Source of the DNA: an uncultured Bacteroidales bacterium
GTDB lineage: Bacteria > Bacteroidota > Bacteroidia > Bacteroidales > ML635J-15
NCBI GenBank assembly: GCA_905233405.1
Contig: CAJOEG010000172.1
Coordinates: 1-7,526, forward strand
DNA: 7,526 nucleotides
Direction: 5' to 3'
Both the position numbers and the translations under genes were made by a program. Shown here in pieces: positions 6,530 to 7,526 of this stretch (position 1 is its first letter; the number at the start of each line of letters is the position of its first letter). The notes beneath the pieces are model-generated. The model did no database searches and was not told where the DNA came from. It saw nothing but the letters and a program-made list of their open reading frames with translations.

Positions 6530-6547
6530 GTCGACTATATTTGATAT

Positions 6548-6581
6548 AAACGGAGAATGCATTTTGCGTTCTCCGTTTTTT
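6548..6581 (+). terminator. Strong intrinsic terminator after the gyrA-TPR unit
   Basis: Beginning 18 bases after the TPR stop codon, AAACGGAGAATGC (6548-6560) pairs with GCGTTCTCCGTTT (6566-6578). This makes a 13-bp stem with one G-T wobble and a 5-base loop (ATTTT). The 3' side runs into six T (6576-6581). It is a textbook rightward terminator. It also insulates the glycosyltransferase from gyrA transcription, so that gene needs its own promoter. Confidence 0.92.
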
Positions 6582-6736
6582 GTCTTAGAATAACCTATAA
6601 CTTTCTGATTCAAATATTAATTTAGCCTGATATCGCGATGAATATGCGAAATAATGGTAAGAGTTTCCGAAGGTGTAAGATTTGCAATCTAAAATTGTAA
6701 CCTTTAGCTCAACGAAGTTTATTCGTAAATATTTCT

Positions 6737-6744
6737 TACATTTG
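6737..6744 (+). promoter_or_regulatory. -7 promoter element just before the glycosyltransferase
   Basis: TACATTTG is a perfect TAnnTTTG match, and the terminator upstream makes a promoter necessary here. No TTTG stands 19-21 bases upstream; the nearest is a GTTTA at 6717-6721, about 15-16 bases away. The element ends 7 bases before the ATG at 6752, so transcription would start around 6747-6750 and the mRNA would have almost no leader. Confidence 0.5.
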
Positions 6745-6751
6745 CGGTCCA

Positions 6752-7526
6752 ATGAAATTGTCGGTCGTCATAGTAAACTACAATGTGAAGCACTTTCTTG
6801 AGCAGTGCCTGAACTCGGTTGCTGCAGCTGCAAAACATTGTGAATCAGAAGTTTTTGTCGTTGACAACAATTCTGTTGACGGTTCGTGCAATATGCTCCG
6901 CGAGAAATTTCCGTGGGTAAAACTTATCGAAAATAAGAAGAACTACGGCTTTTCATACGCCAACAATCAGGCAATACGCGAATCATCCGGCGAATACGTG
7001 CTTCTGCTCAATCCCGATACGGTAATTGAAGAAGATACGCTGAAGTCGGTTTGCGACTTTATGGACACTCATCCCGATGCCGGCGGACTTGGAGTGAAGA
7101 TGATTGACGGCAAAGGACGTTTTCTGCCCGAATCAAAGCGTGGCTTACCTACGCCGAAGGTTGCTTTCTACAAGATTTTCGGTCTGTCGAAACTTTTCCC
7201 GAAGTCGAAAAAGTTTGGTAAATATCATCTTACATATCTCGACAAGGACGAAATCCATAAAGTCGATGTACTGTCGGGGGCATTTATGCTTCTGCGTGCC
7301 GAGACCTTGAAGAAAGTCGGGCTGCTCGATGAGACATTTTTTATGTATGGCGAGGACATTGACCTTTCGTACCGCATTACTTTGGGAGGTTACAACAACT
7401 ATTATTTTCCCAAGACGACAATCATACATTACAAGGGTGAAAGTACCAAGAAGGGCAGTGTAAACTATGTGGTTGTGTTCTACAATGCGATGAAGATTTT
7501 TGCCCGCAAGCATTTCTCCGAAGGTG
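6752..7526 (+). CDS. Glycosyltransferase family 2 (rhamnosyltransferase-like), 3' end missing
   Basis: This is a GT-A fold inverting glycosyltransferase that moves a sugar from a nucleotide-sugar to a growing glycan at the inner face of the cytoplasmic membrane. 258 codons are visible, and the frame is open at the right edge. The start MKLSVVIVNYN is the first Rossmann-like beta strand of the family, so the ATG at 6752 is firm. Visible motifs are VVDNNSVDGS (36-45, nucleotide binding) and LLNPDT (85-90, where NPD takes the place of the metal-binding DxD). SGAFMLLRAETLKKVGLLDE (175-194) is followed by FFMYGEDIDLSYR (196-208), whose Glu201-Asp202 supply the catalytic base. This pattern is typical of WbbL/RfbN-type rhamnosyltransferases in O-antigen or capsule synthesis, but the donor sugar cannot be read from sequence. 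No membrane segment is clear in the visible part. It stands alone behind a terminator and its own promoter element. Confidence 0.93.
   Translation, partial: MKLSVVIVNYNVKHFLEQCLNSVAAAAKHCESEVFVVDNNSVDGSCNMLREKFPWVKLIENKKNYGFSYANNQAIRESSGEYVLLLNPDTVIEEDTLKSVCDFMDTHPDAGGLGVKMIDGKGRFLPESKRGLPTPKVAFYKIFGLSKLFPKSKKFGKYHLTYLDKDEIHKVDVLSGAFMLLRAETLKKVGLLDETFFMYGEDIDLSYRITLGGYNNYYFPKTTIIHYKGESTKKGSVNYVVVFYNAMKIFARKHFSEG

Noticed and set aside
6632..6639. Palindrome ATCGCGAT as an operator or restriction-related site.
   Set aside because: A single 8-base palindrome with no partner or flanking symmetry; not supportable as a site.
7145..7513. 122-codon open frame on the minus strand.
   Set aside because: It is opposite the glycosyltransferase, whose motifs are all in the plus-strand frame.

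Overview
The window looks like chromosomal housekeeping DNA from a member of the Bacteroidota, most likely Bacteroidales. Three things point there. A promoter with the Bacteroidota layout (TTTG, 19 bp, TAnnTTTG) precedes the HU gene. Start codons sit behind A/T-rich leaders with little Shine-Dalgarno character. The GyrA-TPR protein order and the protein sequences are of Bacteroidota type. No mobile element, CRISPR array, tRNA or rRNA was seen.

Layout, left to right. Bases 1-1280 hold the C-terminal part of an S9-family (prolyl oligopeptidase-like) serine peptidase that starts outside the window. It converges, with an 8-base gap, on a leftward trmH-type tRNA 2'-O-methyltransferase (1289-1963). 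Upstream of trmH, also leftward, is a gene for an HU-family nucleoid protein (2018-2305), with its own promoter and an intrinsic terminator that reaches to 4 bases from the trmH start codon. A 329-base divergent region (2306-2634) separates HU from rightward gyrA (2635-5237). gyrA is followed after 26 bases by a secreted TPR-repeat protein (5264-6529), and this unit ends in a strong intrinsic terminator (6548-6581). A GT2-family glycosyltransferase begins at 6752 and runs off the right edge.

The main anomaly is in gyrA. The reading frame breaks at about 3805-3815 inside an otherwise well conserved gene. From the GyrA family pattern about six residues plus one base (about 19 bases) are missing there, so the gene is split into a 405-codon 5' part and a 3' part that stays conserved from 3810 onward. 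Because gyrase is normally essential, an assembly or sequencing error or a mixed population is the simplest explanation; a real lesion with a second gyrA copy is the alternative.

Functionally, the HU/gyrA pair places two determinants of DNA topology on either side of one regulatory region that carries a 9-bp direct repeat with 20-bp period and a near-perfect 13-bp inverted repeat. The rest is ordinary core genome: protein turnover, tRNA modification, an exported scaffold-like TPR protein and a surface-polysaccharide type glycosyltransferase. I found no convincing new multi-gene system.
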